Counted from the stretch's first letter, positions 1 through 8,562 are shown. The stretch is 36,115 bases of DNA from Methylophilus sp. (GCF_008015755.1 NZ_SSGF01000032.1:1-36115); one strand, 5' to 3'. Numbers and translations: made by a program. Notes: generated from the sequence alone by a model not told the origin.

Positions 1-2
1 AG

Positions 3-665
3 TTTGAACTGGCCAATGGCGGCACGCTGTTTCTGGACGAAATCACAGAAATGCCTATTCAATTACAGTCTAAGTTATTGCGCGTGCTGCAGGAAAACAT
101 CGTTGAAAAGCTGGGTGGCAACCGGCAAATTGCACTGGATGTGCGTGTGGTGGCAGCAACCAATCGCGACCCCCTACAAGCAGTCAAAGAAGGCAAATTG
201 CGTGAGGATGTCTACTATCGGCTGAATGTGATACAGCTAGCAGTGCCACCATTGCGTGAGCGTGGCGAGGATGTGGGGTTGCTGGCGGACTATTTTCTGC
301 ATAAACGCCAGGGCAAGCTGAGTGAAAGTGCGCGCTTATGTTTGCAGCAATATCGCTGGCCTGGCAATGTGCGCGAACTGGAGAACATACTGGAACGCGC
401 CGCCATTCTGGCCGGGAGCCAGACCATACAGCCACAACACCTGCCTGCCGATATTGCACAACCAATGGCGGTGGCCACCGAAGCCAGCAGCGCAGCCTCG
501 GACAGCAACGATCTGTCTATTCCTCACGCGACCGAAATCATAGAGCGCCGCCTGATTTTGCAGGCGCTAGACCATTGCCAGGGCAACAAAACCAAGGCAG
601 CCAAGCTGCTTGAAATCAGTGAGCGCTCACTTTGGAACAAACTGAATCAATACGGTCTGCGCTAA
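3..665 (+). CDS. Sigma-54-dependent enhancer-binding protein (NtrC family), 5' truncated by the window
   Basis: This is the C-terminal 220 residues of an AAA+ activator that remodels sigma-54 RNA polymerase. The reading frame is open from the window edge, so the receiver or sensor domain, Walker A and GAFTGA loop lie outside. Visible are the Walker B stretch GGTLFLDE, the LQSKLLRVLQE segment, sensor I (VAATNRD), the arginine-finger region LREDVYYRLNV and the sensor II motif WPGNVRELEN. A linker of about 50 residues rich in Ala and Ser leads to a Fis-type helix-turn-helix at the C-terminus (NKTKAAKLLEISERSLWNKL). The gene ends 27 bp before a convergent dioxygenase gene. The target promoters and signal cannot be told from this fragment; it could be a two-component regulator or a one-component activator. 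Confidence 0.95.
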   Translation, partial: FELANGGTLFLDEITEMPIQLQSKLLRVLQENIVEKLGGNRQIALDVRVVAATNRDPLQAVKEGKLREDVYYRLNVIQLAVPPLRERGEDVGLLADYFLHKRQGKLSESARLCLQQYRWPGNVRELENILERAAILAGSQTIQPQHLPADIAQPMAVATEASSAASDSNDLSIPHATEIIERRLILQALDHCQGNKTKAAKLLEISERSLWNKLNQYGLR

Positions 666-692
666 CGCCTCATTGACGGCGAGTGCGTCAGC

Positions 693-1463
693 TTATTCAG
701 CCCACAGGTAAGCATCCATCGCTAAAATGCCGTAAGTGTTTTCTGGCGTAAACCGCTTCACCTCGCCTTGCGCACTGCCCGCCGCGACAAACAACGGCAT
801 TAAATGATCCTCACTCGGATGCGCCTGCACCCCTTGCGGACACTCCACGCGGTAATTAAGCAGGCGTTGCCATTGCTGCTGCATGATGCGTTCAGCCATC
901 CAGTCGGCAAACGGCAGCACATACGGCAATGGCGCAGCATCGCGGTCCGCGCTAAAAAAGTCTGACAAGTTATGCGTGATGGCGCCTGAGGCCAAAATTA
1001 ACACATTCTGCTGATGCAAACCTTGCAGCGCACGCCCCAGCGCAAACTGCTCAGCGGGCGTCGCACGGCTTTGAATCGACAACTGCGTCACCGGAATATC
1101 TGCCTCAGGATACATCAGCATCAACGGCACCCATGCCCCATGATCCAGCCCGCGCTGGTCATGCGCTTGCGCAGCGATGTCATGCGCCTGCAGCAATGCC
1201 AGCACCTGTTGCGCTAGCGCCGGTGCGCCCGGTGCCGGATATTGCTTCGCATACAAGGCGGGCGGAAACCCGGCAAAGTCATGGATGGTTTCCGGCTGCG
1301 CGGCCAGGCTGACGGTGGCCACACGCGTATCCCAATGCGCAGACACCACCAGGATGGCATCCGGCCTTGGTACGCTAGCGGCAATCTCTGCCAACAACTG
1401 GCCGGTGTGACCCGGCTCAATGGCCAGCATGGGCGCACCATGGGAGACAAATAAGGTCGTCAT
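693..1463 (-). CDS. ygiD: Class III extradiol ring-cleavage dioxygenase, YgiD (4,5-DOPA dioxygenase) family
   Basis: The 256-residue protein matches the LigB-type family that includes E. coli YgiD, a zinc-dependent 4,5-DOPA extradiol dioxygenase active on catechols in vitro. Landmarks are FVSHGAPM at the N-terminus (His8), VVSAHWDTR (His43), GLDHGAWVPLMLMYP (His108), the LASGAITHNL segment (His164) and SEDHLMPLFVAAG (His220), which supply the expected metal-site and active-site histidines. Length is normal for the family. The stop lies 27 bp from the convergent activator, and its upstream neighbour, a DoxX gene on the same strand, ends 20 bp before its start, so both may share a transcript. 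YgiD and DoxX genes are often seen together, which suggests a redox or quinone-stress role; this is inference. The physiological substrate is unknown. Confidence 0.9.
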   Translation of the reverse strand: MTTLFVSHGAPMLAIEPGHTGQLLAEIAASVPRPDAILVVSAHWDTRVATVSLAAQPETIHDFAGFPPALYAKQYPAPGAPALAQQVLALLQAHDIAAQAHDQRGLDHGAWVPLMLMYPEADIPVTQLSIQSRATPAEQFALGRALQGLHQQNVLILASGAITHNLSDFFSADRDAAPLPYVLPFADWMAERIMQQQWQRLLNYRVECPQGVQAHPSEDHLMPLFVAAGSAQGEVKRFTPENTYGILAMDAYLWAE

Positions 1464-1483
1464 CGCGCGGTATTCCGTCTATC

Positions 1484-1876
1484 TTATGAACGGCGACGGT
1501 TATCCAAGCTAAACGCGCCCGCGCCAAACGCCACCACCATCAGCAAGCCACCAACAATGGTCAGGTTTTTCAGGAACATAATCTGTTGCATCTGATCTGC
1601 CAGGTTATTGTGAAACATAAACGCGGTTGCCACGGTAAACACGGCAATCCCGGCGGCGGCCAAACGGGTTTTGTAACCCACCAGCAAGGCAATACCAAGT
1701 ACTAACTCGACAAACAAGGCAATCGCATAAGCGACCTCAGGCAGTGGCGCCCCCACGCTCTGAATATAACCAATCGTGCCCGCCGGATTCGCCGCCTTGC
1801 TCAAGCCGCTGATAATAAAAATCTGTGATAACAAAATACGACCAGCCACACTGGCTGCGGATTGGATTGCGTTCAT
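1484..1876 (-). CDS. DoxX family inner-membrane protein (copy A)
   Basis: A 130-residue, strongly hydrophobic protein with about four predicted membrane segments (roughly residues 8-26, 45-67, 70-90 and 98-120). It carries the DoxX signature seen as GRILLSQIFIISGLSK near the start and the MFLKNLTIVGGLLMVVAFG segment near the end. DoxX proteins are small quinone-linked membrane proteins; some act with thiosulfate:quinone oxidoreductase, and the mycobacterial member joins an oxidoreductase complex with superoxide dismutase. An AAGGAG ribosome site precedes the ATG. It is divergent from a LysR gene and probably co-transcribed with the downstream dioxygenase. By eye, about two thirds of its residues match the second DoxX gene on the far side of the LysR gene, so the two look like paralogues. 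Confidence 0.92.
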   Translation of the reverse strand: MNAIQSAASVAGRILLSQIFIISGLSKAANPAGTIGYIQSVGAPLPEVAYAIALFVELVLGIALLVGYKTRLAAAGIAVFTVATAFMFHNNLADQMQQIMFLKNLTIVGGLLMVVAFGAGAFSLDNRRRS

Positions 1877-2029
1877 GTTGTGCTCCTTTGTGTTGTATGT
1901 ACGATGTGTTCATCAGCCGGACATCGCACGCTTCCCTGAGAAAATGGTGACTAGATTGGTTTAGCTGATGAATGGCATTGTATTCCTGAAACAAAAAAAT
2001 GATAATCCCATGCATATTTGTAAAACTGT

Positions 2030-2044
2030 CCCATATGGGTTGAC
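2030..2044. promoter_or_regulatory. Palindrome CCCATATGGG abutting the lysR start, candidate LysR operator
   Basis: A perfect 10-base palindrome sits at 2030-2039, about 10 bases before the lysR ATG and inside the divergent doxX-lysR intergenic region. It is flanked by GTC on the left and GTTGAC on the right, which adds partial symmetry. LysR regulators commonly bind symmetric sites in such divergent regions and repress their own genes. Assignment to this regulator is inference; the palindrome itself is seen directly. Confidence 0.35.
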
Positions 2045-2049
2045 AATCA

Positions 2050-2931
2050 ATGGCCTCATTAGAAGAAATGCATTTTTTTGTTGAAGTGGTCAAACAAGGC
2101 AATTTCACCAGCGCAGCACAGGCACTAGGCATCTCCAAACAACTGGTCAGCCGCCGCATCATCGCGCTGGAGGCCAGGCTGGGCGTGCGACTGCTGCTGC
2201 GCACGACGCGTAAACTGTCGCCAACAGAAACCGGCAAAGTGTTTTTTCAGCGCGCGCAACACATTTTGCAAGCGATCCATGATGCTGAATTAGAGGTGAG
2301 CAATCGCTCGGATGCGCTACGTGGCATGCTCAAGATTTCGGTGCCGCTGTCTTATGCACACTTGCGGCTGGCGCCTGCGCTCACCGCTTTTATGCAACAG
2401 CATCCCTTGGTCGATGTCTGGCTGGATGCAGATAACCGGCATGTGGATATGATTAGCGAAGGCTATGACATGGTGATACGGGTGACCGATCAACCCGAAG
2501 ACGGCATGGTGGCGCGCAAGCTCGAAGACGCGGCAATGCGTTATTGTTGCAGCCCGGACTACATTGCGCGCCATGGCGTGCCCGCCTCGCCACAAGCGCT
2601 GTCCAAGCATACCTGCTTAACGCATAGAGCCAGTGAGTGGCTGTTCAGCGAACATGAACAGATATACCGCATCCCGATTCATGCGCGCTTAAAATCCAAC
2701 CACGGTGAGGTCTTGCGCGATGCCGCCGTGGCCGGGTTGGGCATTACCGGCTTACCGGCTTTTTATGTGCTAGAAGATTTGCAACATGGCAGACTGGTCG
2801 AGGTGCTGGCGGACTATCGCATGCAGCAAGCAGGCATTTATGCCATGTATCCTTACCACAAGCAGGTCTCAGCCAACGCGCTGGCCTTGATTGAGCACTT
2901 GCGGCAGTGGTTTCAACCCGCGGCCGCTTAA
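2050..2931 (+). CDS. LysR family transcriptional regulator
   Basis: A 293-residue regulator with an N-terminal winged helix-turn-helix (residues about 1-60: MASLEEMHFFVEVVKQGNFTSAAQALGISKQLVSRRI) and a periplasmic-binding-protein-like effector domain (about 90-290). The sequence ALRGMLKISVPLSYAHLRLAP and the Cys-Cys pair in RYCCSPDYIARHG are of the type found in the CrgA/AaeR-like subgroup that often senses aromatic or electrophilic compounds. The gene is divergent from one doxX gene and convergent with another, with only 8 bp between its stop and the second doxX stop. The arrangement suggests that it controls one or both DoxX genes and possibly the dioxygenase. The effector is unknown. Confidence 0.94.
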   Translation: MASLEEMHFFVEVVKQGNFTSAAQALGISKQLVSRRIIALEARLGVRLLLRTTRKLSPTETGKVFFQRAQHILQAIHDAELEVSNRSDALRGMLKISVPLSYAHLRLAPALTAFMQQHPLVDVWLDADNRHVDMISEGYDMVIRVTDQPEDGMVARKLEDAAMRYCCSPDYIARHGVPASPQALSKHTCLTHRASEWLFSEHEQIYRIPIHARLKSNHGEVLRDAAVAGLGITGLPAFYVLEDLQHGRLVEVLADYRMQQAGIYAMYPYHKQVSANALALIEHLRQWFQPAAA

Positions 2932-2939
2932 GCGGAGGC

Positions 2940-3344
2940 CTACTCCATGAGTGTGACGTGTTTGCCGCGGTCGATACTGTAGCCGCCCGGGCCAAACGCA
3001 ATAATCACTAACAGGCCACCAATAATAGTGATATTTTTAAGAAACATAATCACCTGCATCGGATCCGCCATATTGCTGTGAAACATCAAGGCAGTGACAA
3101 AAGTGAACACAGCAATGCCCGCCGCGGCCAATTGCGCTTTAAAGCCGACCAACAAGGCAATGCCGAGACCGAGCTCAACCACCAACGCCACCACATACGC
3201 CACTTGCGGCAAAGGTAAATGTGCACTTTCAATATAGGCAATGGTGCCTGCCGGGTCCATGATTTTAGCGATGCCGCTAATGATAAAAATCAAAGACAAC
3301 AACACACGCCCCAAAAAACTGACCCAACGCTGCCGTACATTCAT
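2940..3344 (-). CDS. DoxX family inner-membrane protein (copy B)
   Basis: A 134-residue hydrophobic protein with about four membrane segments and the same DoxX landmarks as copy A: GRVLLSLIFIISGIAK, DPAGTIAYIES, GIALLVGFKAQLAAAGIAVFT and IMFLKNITIIGGLLVIIAFG. By eye about 83 of 126 aligned positions are identical to copy A, so a local duplication is likely. The C-terminus differs (YSIDRGKHVTLME) and there is a strong AAGGAG ribosome site before the ATG. It is transcribed toward lysR and divergently from the tetR gene, with a perfect 7-base-arm inverted repeat in its upstream region. A role in membrane redox or quinone homeostasis is inferred from the family only. Confidence 0.92.
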   Translation of the reverse strand: MNVRQRWVSFLGRVLLSLIFIISGIAKIMDPAGTIAYIESAHLPLPQVAYVVALVVELGLGIALLVGFKAQLAAAGIAVFTFVTALMFHSNMADPMQVIMFLKNITIIGGLLVIIAFGPGGYSIDRGKHVTLME

Positions 3345-3438
3345 ACTGATCGCTCCTTGTTATGATTGACCCTATGCTGCATCACTCTCTGCCACGCAGA
3401 CATCGGTCGGATGTATGCCGGTTTAGTCCCTACCAGCT

Positions 3439-3455
3439 AAATGTGTATCACATTT
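3439..3455. promoter_or_regulatory. Perfect inverted repeat AAATGTGtatCACATTT, candidate operator
   Basis: Two perfect 7-base arms around a 3-base centre lie in the doxX B/tetR intergenic region, 95 bp upstream of the doxX B start. The arms recall CRP/FNR-family half sites (TGTG...CACA), but the spacing is shorter than the usual site. The regulator is unknown; it could serve doxX B or tetR. Confidence 0.4.
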
Positions 3456-3494
3456 GTTACTCTGCACCATTCTCGACAGAAACACCAGTACGAT

Positions 3495-3526
3495 TTGACA
3501 TTTAAAAATAACAATGTTAAGTTAAC
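3495..3526 (+). promoter_or_regulatory. Promoter and palindromic operator candidate for the tetR-RND operon
   Basis: A consensus TTGACA -35 element lies at 3495-3500. The expected -10 position, 16-18 bp on, falls inside the palindrome GTTAAgTTAAC (3516-3526). The symmetry extends outward as AAC-N3-GTTAA-g-TTAAC-N3-GTT. An operator over the -10 of a tetR gene that heads an efflux operon is the classic autorepression layout. The -10 itself is poor (TAAGTT or similar), so exact promoter positions are uncertain. Confidence 0.5.
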
Positions 3527-3556
3527 GACGTTATATTAAATAAGCCACTGATTTGC

Positions 3557-4195
3557 ATGCCACCCAAGGTTAAAACCAGCGCAGAAAAACAGGTTGTCCG
3601 CACCGCCATCATGGATGCGGCGCGCGAACTGTTTATTCACCAGGGCGTAGAAGCGGTGACCATGCGCGCCGTAGCGCAGCAGGTCGGCTACTCGGCCACC
3701 AGCCTCTATCTGTACTTTAGCGACAAAGACCAGTTATTAAGAGCGGTGGTAGACGCAGATGTGATCAAACTGGCACAATCCTTAAAATCGACCCTCAGCA
3801 TCAGCGATCCGTTACAGCGCTTTTTGCAATTTGGGCAACATTATGTGCAATTCGGGCTCACCAACCCCAACCATTACCGCATGATGTTTATGACCCAGCA
3901 TCTGCCCTGCGACCCGGCGTTTTCGAGCATTGAGCAAAACAACCCCGAGCAGGATGCTTATTCGCAACTGATAGACGTGGTCACCAGCGCCTGGCATGCG
4001 GGCGTATTTAAACCGACACTGACTGACCCGGTGCTGATTGCACAAACCGTTTGGGCGGCCATGCATGGCCTGTGTGCACTACAAATCAACCTGGCAGATG
4101 ACGCCTGGATTAACTGGCGCCCGCTAGAGGCGCGCGTGCAGGCGATGGTCAGCATGTGCATGCATGGACTAATGAAAGAAACGACACATGAATAA
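3557..4195 (+). CDS. TetR family transcriptional regulator of the adjacent RND pump
   Basis: A 212-residue repressor with an N-terminal TetR helix-turn-helix at about residues 12-60 (AIMDAARELFIHQGVEAVTMRAVAQQVGYSATSLYLYFSDKDQLL), followed by an all-helical ligand domain of the TetR_C type (LTNPNHYRMMFM, then VWAAMHGLCALQI). Its last codons overlap the start of the membrane fusion protein gene by 8 bp, so translation is probably coupled. An operator-like palindrome overlaps its own promoter. It is therefore likely a local repressor of itself and the efflux operon, relieved by a pump substrate. The ligand is unknown. Confidence 0.95.
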   Translation: MPPKVKTSAEKQVVRTAIMDAARELFIHQGVEAVTMRAVAQQVGYSATSLYLYFSDKDQLLRAVVDADVIKLAQSLKSTLSISDPLQRFLQFGQHYVQFGLTNPNHYRMMFMTQHLPCDPAFSSIEQNNPEQDAYSQLIDVVTSAWHAGVFKPTLTDPVLIAQTVWAAMHGLCALQINLADDAWINWRPLEARVQAMVSMCMHGLMKETTHE

Positions 4196-5270
4196 GCCGT
4201 TGATGATGACTAGCCTCTGCCTAGCCCTGCTTGCCAGCGCCTGCCAGCAGCAAACCGAAGAGGCCGCTGCACCGCGTCCGGTATGGGTGATGACCATAGG
4301 CAGCGCCAGCCATCAGGCCAGCGCCAGCTATACCGGTGAAGTCAAAACACGTTATGAATCGAATATCGGCTTTCGCATCGCAGGCAAAATCATTTCACGC
4401 GCAGTCAACGTCGGTGAGACCGTCAAAAAAGGCCAGCTAATCGCTCAACTCGACCCTAACGACAGCCGCCTGAATGCACAAGCGGCCGACGCAGAAGTAC
4501 AAACTGCACAAGCCAACCTGGCATTGGCGCAGGCAGAGCTGGCGCGCCGCCAGCAGTTATATAGCCAAAAATTTATTTCAAAATCTGCGCTGGACAGCTA
4601 CGAAACACAAGCCAAAACCGCCCAGGCGCGTCTGGCGCAAACCAGATCACAAGCGGCCGTCAGCCAGCACCAGACCGGCTATACGCAACTCGTGGCCGAC
4701 CGCGCCGGTGTGATTGGCATGATCCAGGCCGAGCCAGGCCAGGTGGTTGCCGCCGGACAAAGCATTGCGCAAATTTATGACTTACAAACGCTGGAAGTGA
4801 TGATTGCAGTGCCAGAAACATTGATAGACAGTCTGCATGTGGGTGACGCCACCCAGGTCAGTTTGGGCGACATGCCACAACGCTACCAGGGGCGGATTCG
4901 TGAAATTTCTCCGGCGGCCAATAGCCAAACCCACGCCTTTGACCTGCGCATTCAACTACTCAATGCCGACCAGCGCATCAAGCTTGGCATGACAGCACAA
5001 GTGAGTTTTGCGCCCGCCACCACAGCCCCCACCATCATCGTGCCTTCCACTGCCGTCACCCGCCATGGCGAACAAGCCGGTGTATGGGTGATTGACGCCA
5101 AGCATCAGGCCCATTTGCGCCAGGTGACAACAGGCGCACTCACTGAAAATGGCATCGAGATCACCAGCGGCCTGCAGGCGCAGGAAACCATCGCCACCAT
5201 CGGCATCCATACGCTGACCGAAGGCATGCAGGTACAAGCGGTGACGCCAAGCCGCGAGGTGCTGCGCTAA
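4188..5270 (+). CDS. RND efflux periplasmic adaptor (membrane fusion protein), lipoprotein
   Basis: A 360-residue AcrA/MexA-type adaptor linking an inner-membrane RND pump to an outer-membrane channel. The N-terminus is a lipoprotein signal peptide ending in the lipobox LASAC, so Cys19 is the predicted lipidation site. A split lipoyl domain is visible (GFRIAGKIISRAVNVGETVKKGQLIAQLDPND and later DRAGVIGMIQAEPGQVVAAGQ) around an Ala/Gln-rich helical hairpin at about residues 95-165, followed by beta-barrel and membrane-proximal domains. The start overlaps tetR by 8 bp and the stop overlaps the permease ATG by one base (TAATG), showing a tightly coupled operon. Confidence 0.95.
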   Translation: MNKPLMMTSLCLALLASACQQQTEEAAAPRPVWVMTIGSASHQASASYTGEVKTRYESNIGFRIAGKIISRAVNVGETVKKGQLIAQLDPNDSRLNAQAADAEVQTAQANLALAQAELARRQQLYSQKFISKSALDSYETQAKTAQARLAQTRSQAAVSQHQTGYTQLVADRAGVIGMIQAEPGQVVAAGQSIAQIYDLQTLEVMIAVPETLIDSLHVGDATQVSLGDMPQRYQGRIREISPAANSQTHAFDLRIQLLNADQRIKLGMTAQVSFAPATTAPTIIVPSTAVTRHGEQAGVWVIDAKHQAHLRQVTTGALTENGIEITSGLQAQETIATIGIHTLTEGMQVQAVTPSREVLR

Positions 5271-8200
5271 TGAGCACGCCACATCATCCTGACCAGGCGC
5301 ACGCCACGCAAGGCTTTAACCTGTCGACCTGGGCACTTAAAAACCAGGCACTGGTGCTGTACTTTATTGTGCTGACCTTGCTAGGCGGATGCTTCGCCTA
5401 CACGCATCTGGGCCAATCCGAAGACCCACCATTTACCTTTAAAGTGATGCTGGTGCGCAGCAGTTGGCCTGGCGCCTCGGCGCAAGAAGTCGAGCAGCAA
5501 GTCACCGACAAAATCGAGAAAAAGCTGCAAGAAATTCCGTCTATCGACTACACCAGCAGCTATTCCCGCCCCGGCGAATCGGTGGTATTTATCGTCATTC
5601 GCGATAACACCTTTTCGGAGAAAATCCCCGAGCTGTGGTATCAGGTGCGCAAAAAAATCGGCGATATCCGCCATACGTTTCCTAGCGATTTGCAAAGCCT
5701 GACTTTTAATGACGAGTTTAGCGATGTTTACGGCACCATGTATGCCATCACCGCCGATGGCCTGACGCCACAACAATTAAAAAGACAGGCCGAGTGGGTG
5801 CGTGCGCGCCTGCTCAAATTGGCCGATGTGGAAAAAGTCGATTTGTTTGGCGAGCAGCCACAAAAAATCATTATCGAGATTTCTAACCAGAAACTCACCT
5901 CCCTTGGCATCAGCCCGGCACAGTTAGCGCAACTGCTGCAACAGCAAAACGCCATTGTCGGCGCGGGCACGTTTGACCAAGGCCCGGAAAGAATCCGGCT
6001 GGATGTGAGTGGTCGCTTACAAACGCTGCAAGACCTGCGCGAGTTCCCGATTCGCGCGGGCAACCAGAACCTGACGCTGGGTGACATCGCCACCATCAAA
6101 CATGGCTACGCCAACCCACCCGCGCAGCGCATCCACTTTAACGGTACCTCGGCCTTGCTGATTGGCGTCAGCATGCAACAAGGCGGTGACGTGATCGCGC
6201 TGGGCAAAGCCATGCAAGACACCATCACCAGCGTACAAAAACAGTTACCGGTCGGCGTGCAACTGCACCTGGTCACCTCACAACCAGATATCGTGCAACA
6301 CTCGGTGCATGACTTTGTGCGCTCGCTGAGCGAGGCGCTGATTATTGTGCTGGCCGTCAGCTTGCTCTCACTGGGCTGGCGCACCGGCATAGTGGTGGCG
6401 GTGGCGATTCCCATCGTGCTGGCGGGCACCTTTCTAGTCATGGACTGGCTGGATATTGGTTTACACAAAATCTCACTCGGCGCGCTGATTCTGGCCCTCG
6501 GCCTGCTGGTCGATGACGCGATTATCGCGGTGGAAATGATGGCTGCCAAAATGGAGCAAGGCTGGGAGCGCATGCAAGCAGCCTCGTTCGCCTACACCTC
6601 CACCGCCATGCCCATGCTCACCGGCACCCTGGTCACCGTAGCGGGGTTCTTGCCGATCGCCACCGCCGTGTCGTCCACCGGCGAATACACACGGTCAATT
6701 TTTCAAGTCTCGGCCATTGCGCTCACCTTGTCATGGATAGCCGCGGTGATTGTGATCCCTTTTCTGGGCTACCACTTACTCCCCAATGCCAGCCACCAGG
6801 GCGAAGCAGGCACAAATAGCGAAGCAAGCGCTCACAACGATGCTGCGCTTTATCAAACCAGGTTTTACCTGCGGCTGCATAACCTCATCAGTTGGTGCGT
6901 GCAACACAAAGGCAGCGTGATTCTGGCGACGATTGCCCTCTTTGTGGTGGCCATGCTCAGTTTTGGCAAAGTACAGCAACAGTTTTTCCCTGACTCGACG
7001 CGTCTCGAAGTGGTGGTCGACTTACGCCAGGCCGAAAATGCCAGCGACCAGTCTACCGATGTTGCCGTCAGCCAGCTCGAACAGTGGCTGACCACCTGGC
7101 AAAAAACACATGGCAAATTACAAAATGTAGTGTCTTACGTCGGCTCTGGCGCACCGCGCTATTACCTGCCGCTTGACGTACAGTTGCCACACCGCGCCTT
7201 TGCTCAACTGGTGATATTAACCAACAGCCTGGAGCAGCGCGAAGCCCTGCGCAACGACCTGCTGACGCTGTTTGAACACGACTTTCCGCAATTGCGCGCC
7301 TCGGTGTTACGCCTGGAAAACGGGCCGCCGGTAGGGTTCCCGGTGCAGTTCCGGGTCGACGGGCAAGATTTACAGGCGATTAGACACGTCGCACACCAAA
7401 TTGCAGAGGCCATGCGCGCTAACCCGCACCTGCGCAACGTGCAACTGGGCTGGGAAGAACCGAGCAAAGTCATTCATGTTGATGTTGATCAGCACAAAGC
7501 CAGGTTACTGGGCGTCAGCTCCACCGATATTGCGCAACTGCTCAACACGCAATACTTCGAGCAGGTGGTCAGCGAGTTTAGAGAAGGCAATGAACGCATA
7601 GACCTGGTCATGCGTAGCAGCCAAGCGCAGCACGCCCAATTATCACAACTGGCGCAACTCACGGTGTTAAGCCAGCGCGGCGAGCGCGTGCCGCTGGCAC
7701 AAGTGGCCAATATCCATCACGGCTTTGAAGAAGGCGTGATCTGGCGACGTAACCGTGTGCCTTCGCTCACGGTGCGGGCGCATTTACGCGGTAATATGCA
7801 GGCACCCGTGGTGTCGGCGCAAATTCAGCAGGCCATAGAGCCGATTCTGCAACACCTGCCTGCAGGCGTCACGGTAGAAACCGGCGGCGCGATTGAAGAG
7901 GCGGCCAAGGGCGCCACATCCGTGGCGAAAGGCGCGCCGCTGTTCTTAGCTGTGGTATTCACGCTGCTCATGTTGCAACTGCGCAGTATTTCTAACGTGA
8001 TTCTGGTGGTACTCACCGCCCCGCTAGGGATGATAGGCATTACCTTTGCACTGCTCATTTTCAACATGCCGTTCGGCTTTGTCGCCATGCTGGGCAGCAT
8101 TGCGCTCTCCGGCATGATCATGCGTAACTCGGTGATTCTGGTCGACCAGATCAAGCAGGATATTGCTGAAGGCGCCTCGCTGGAACAAGCCGTGGTGCAA

Positions 8201-8422
8201 TCAGCCGTGCGCCGCTTCCGGCCGATTGTGCTCACTGCCGCCGCCGCGATTCTGGCCATGATCCCGCTTACGCGCAGTGTGTTCTTCGGCCCGATGGCCG
8301 TGGCGATTATGGGCGGGCTGGCCGTGGCCACCGTGCTCACCATTTTGTTTGTGCCTGCCTTGTATACATTCTGGGCCGGATTCACGGCAAGCGCCATGCA
8401 ATCACGGCGCAATAAACGCTAG
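5270..8422 (+). CDS. RND efflux permease
   Basis: A 1050-residue inner-membrane proton-driven pump of the AcrB/HAE superfamily, close to the family's usual length. The first membrane helix is near residues 25-45, a large periplasmic porter domain follows, and the membrane-buried acidic pair of helix 4 is seen in LGLLVDDAIIAVEMM. The two-fold internal repeat is evident from the second periplasmic half and the final helices (MLGSIALSGMIMRNSVILVDQI, then RPIVLTAAAAILAMIPL). It lacks the His/Met-rich metal motifs I would expect of a clear CzcA/CusA pump, so drugs, solvents or other organics are the likelier substrates. No outer-membrane gene belongs to this operon, but a TolC gene starts about 850 bp downstream. 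Confidence 0.95.
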   Translation: MSTPHHPDQAHATQGFNLSTWALKNQALVLYFIVLTLLGGCFAYTHLGQSEDPPFTFKVMLVRSSWPGASAQEVEQQVTDKIEKKLQEIPSIDYTSSYSRPGESVVFIVIRDNTFSEKIPELWYQVRKKIGDIRHTFPSDLQSLTFNDEFSDVYGTMYAITADGLTPQQLKRQAEWVRARLLKLADVEKVDLFGEQPQKIIIEISNQKLTSLGISPAQLAQLLQQQNAIVGAGTFDQGPERIRLDVSGRLQTLQDLREFPIRAGNQNLTLGDIATIKHGYANPPAQRIHFNGTSALLIGVSMQQGGDVIALGKAMQDTITSVQKQLPVGVQLHLVTSQPDIVQHSVHDFVRSLSEALIIVLAVSLLSLGWRTGIVVAVAIPIVLAGTFLVMDWLDIGLHKISLGALILALGLLVDDAIIAVEMMAAKMEQGWERMQAASFAYTSTAMPMLTGTLVTVAGFLPIATAVSSTGEYTRSIFQVSAIALTLSWIAAVIVIPFLGYHLLPNASHQGEAGTNSEASAHNDAALYQTRFYLRLHNLISWCVQHKGSVILATIALFVVAMLSFGKVQQQFFPDSTRLEVVVDLRQAENASDQSTDVAVSQLEQWLTTWQKTHGKLQNVVSYVGSGAPRYYLPLDVQLPHRAFAQLVILTNSLEQREALRNDLLTLFEHDFPQLRASVLRLENGPPVGFPVQFRVDGQDLQAIRHVAHQIAEAMRANPHLRNVQLGWEEPSKVIHVDVDQHKARLLGVSSTDIAQLLNTQYFEQVVSEFREGNERIDLVMRSSQAQHAQLSQLAQLTVLSQRGERVPLAQVANIHHGFEEGVIWRRNRVPSLTVRAHLRGNMQAPVVSAQIQQAIEPILQHLPAGVTVETGGAIEEAAKGATSVAKGAPLFLAVVFTLLMLQLRSISNVILVVLTAPLGMIGITFALLIFNMPFGFVAMLGSIALSGMIMRNSVILVDQIKQDIAEGASLEQAVVQSAVRRFRPIVLTAAAAILAMIPLTRSVFFGPMAVAIMGGLAVATVLTILFVPALYTFWAGFTASAMQSRRNKR

Positions 8423-8467
8423 GGCATGTTGATCAATTCAAGTGGCTAAGCCAGACCAGGCGCGATT

Positions 8468-8515
8468 AAAAAATGATGACGCCGCATATGGCTTATATGT
8501 CAGGAAGCATTTTTT
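8468..8515 (+). terminator. Possible terminator or long imperfect hairpin after the RND operon
   Basis: The arms AAAAAATG (8468-8475) and CATTTTTT (8508-8515) pair around an interior with further TGAC/GTCA and ATAT/ATAT complementarity. A T-run ends the right arm on the plus strand. Internal mismatches make it weaker than the other terminators here. Confidence 0.4.
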
Positions 8516-8562
8516 ATGAGCAACGCAGTATCGCGACACAAATTACATTTATAGAAGTGCCC

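Noticed and set aside
7825..8412. 195-residue minus-strand frame opposite the RND permease
   Set aside because: An antisense shadow of a conserved membrane protein with no motif of its own.
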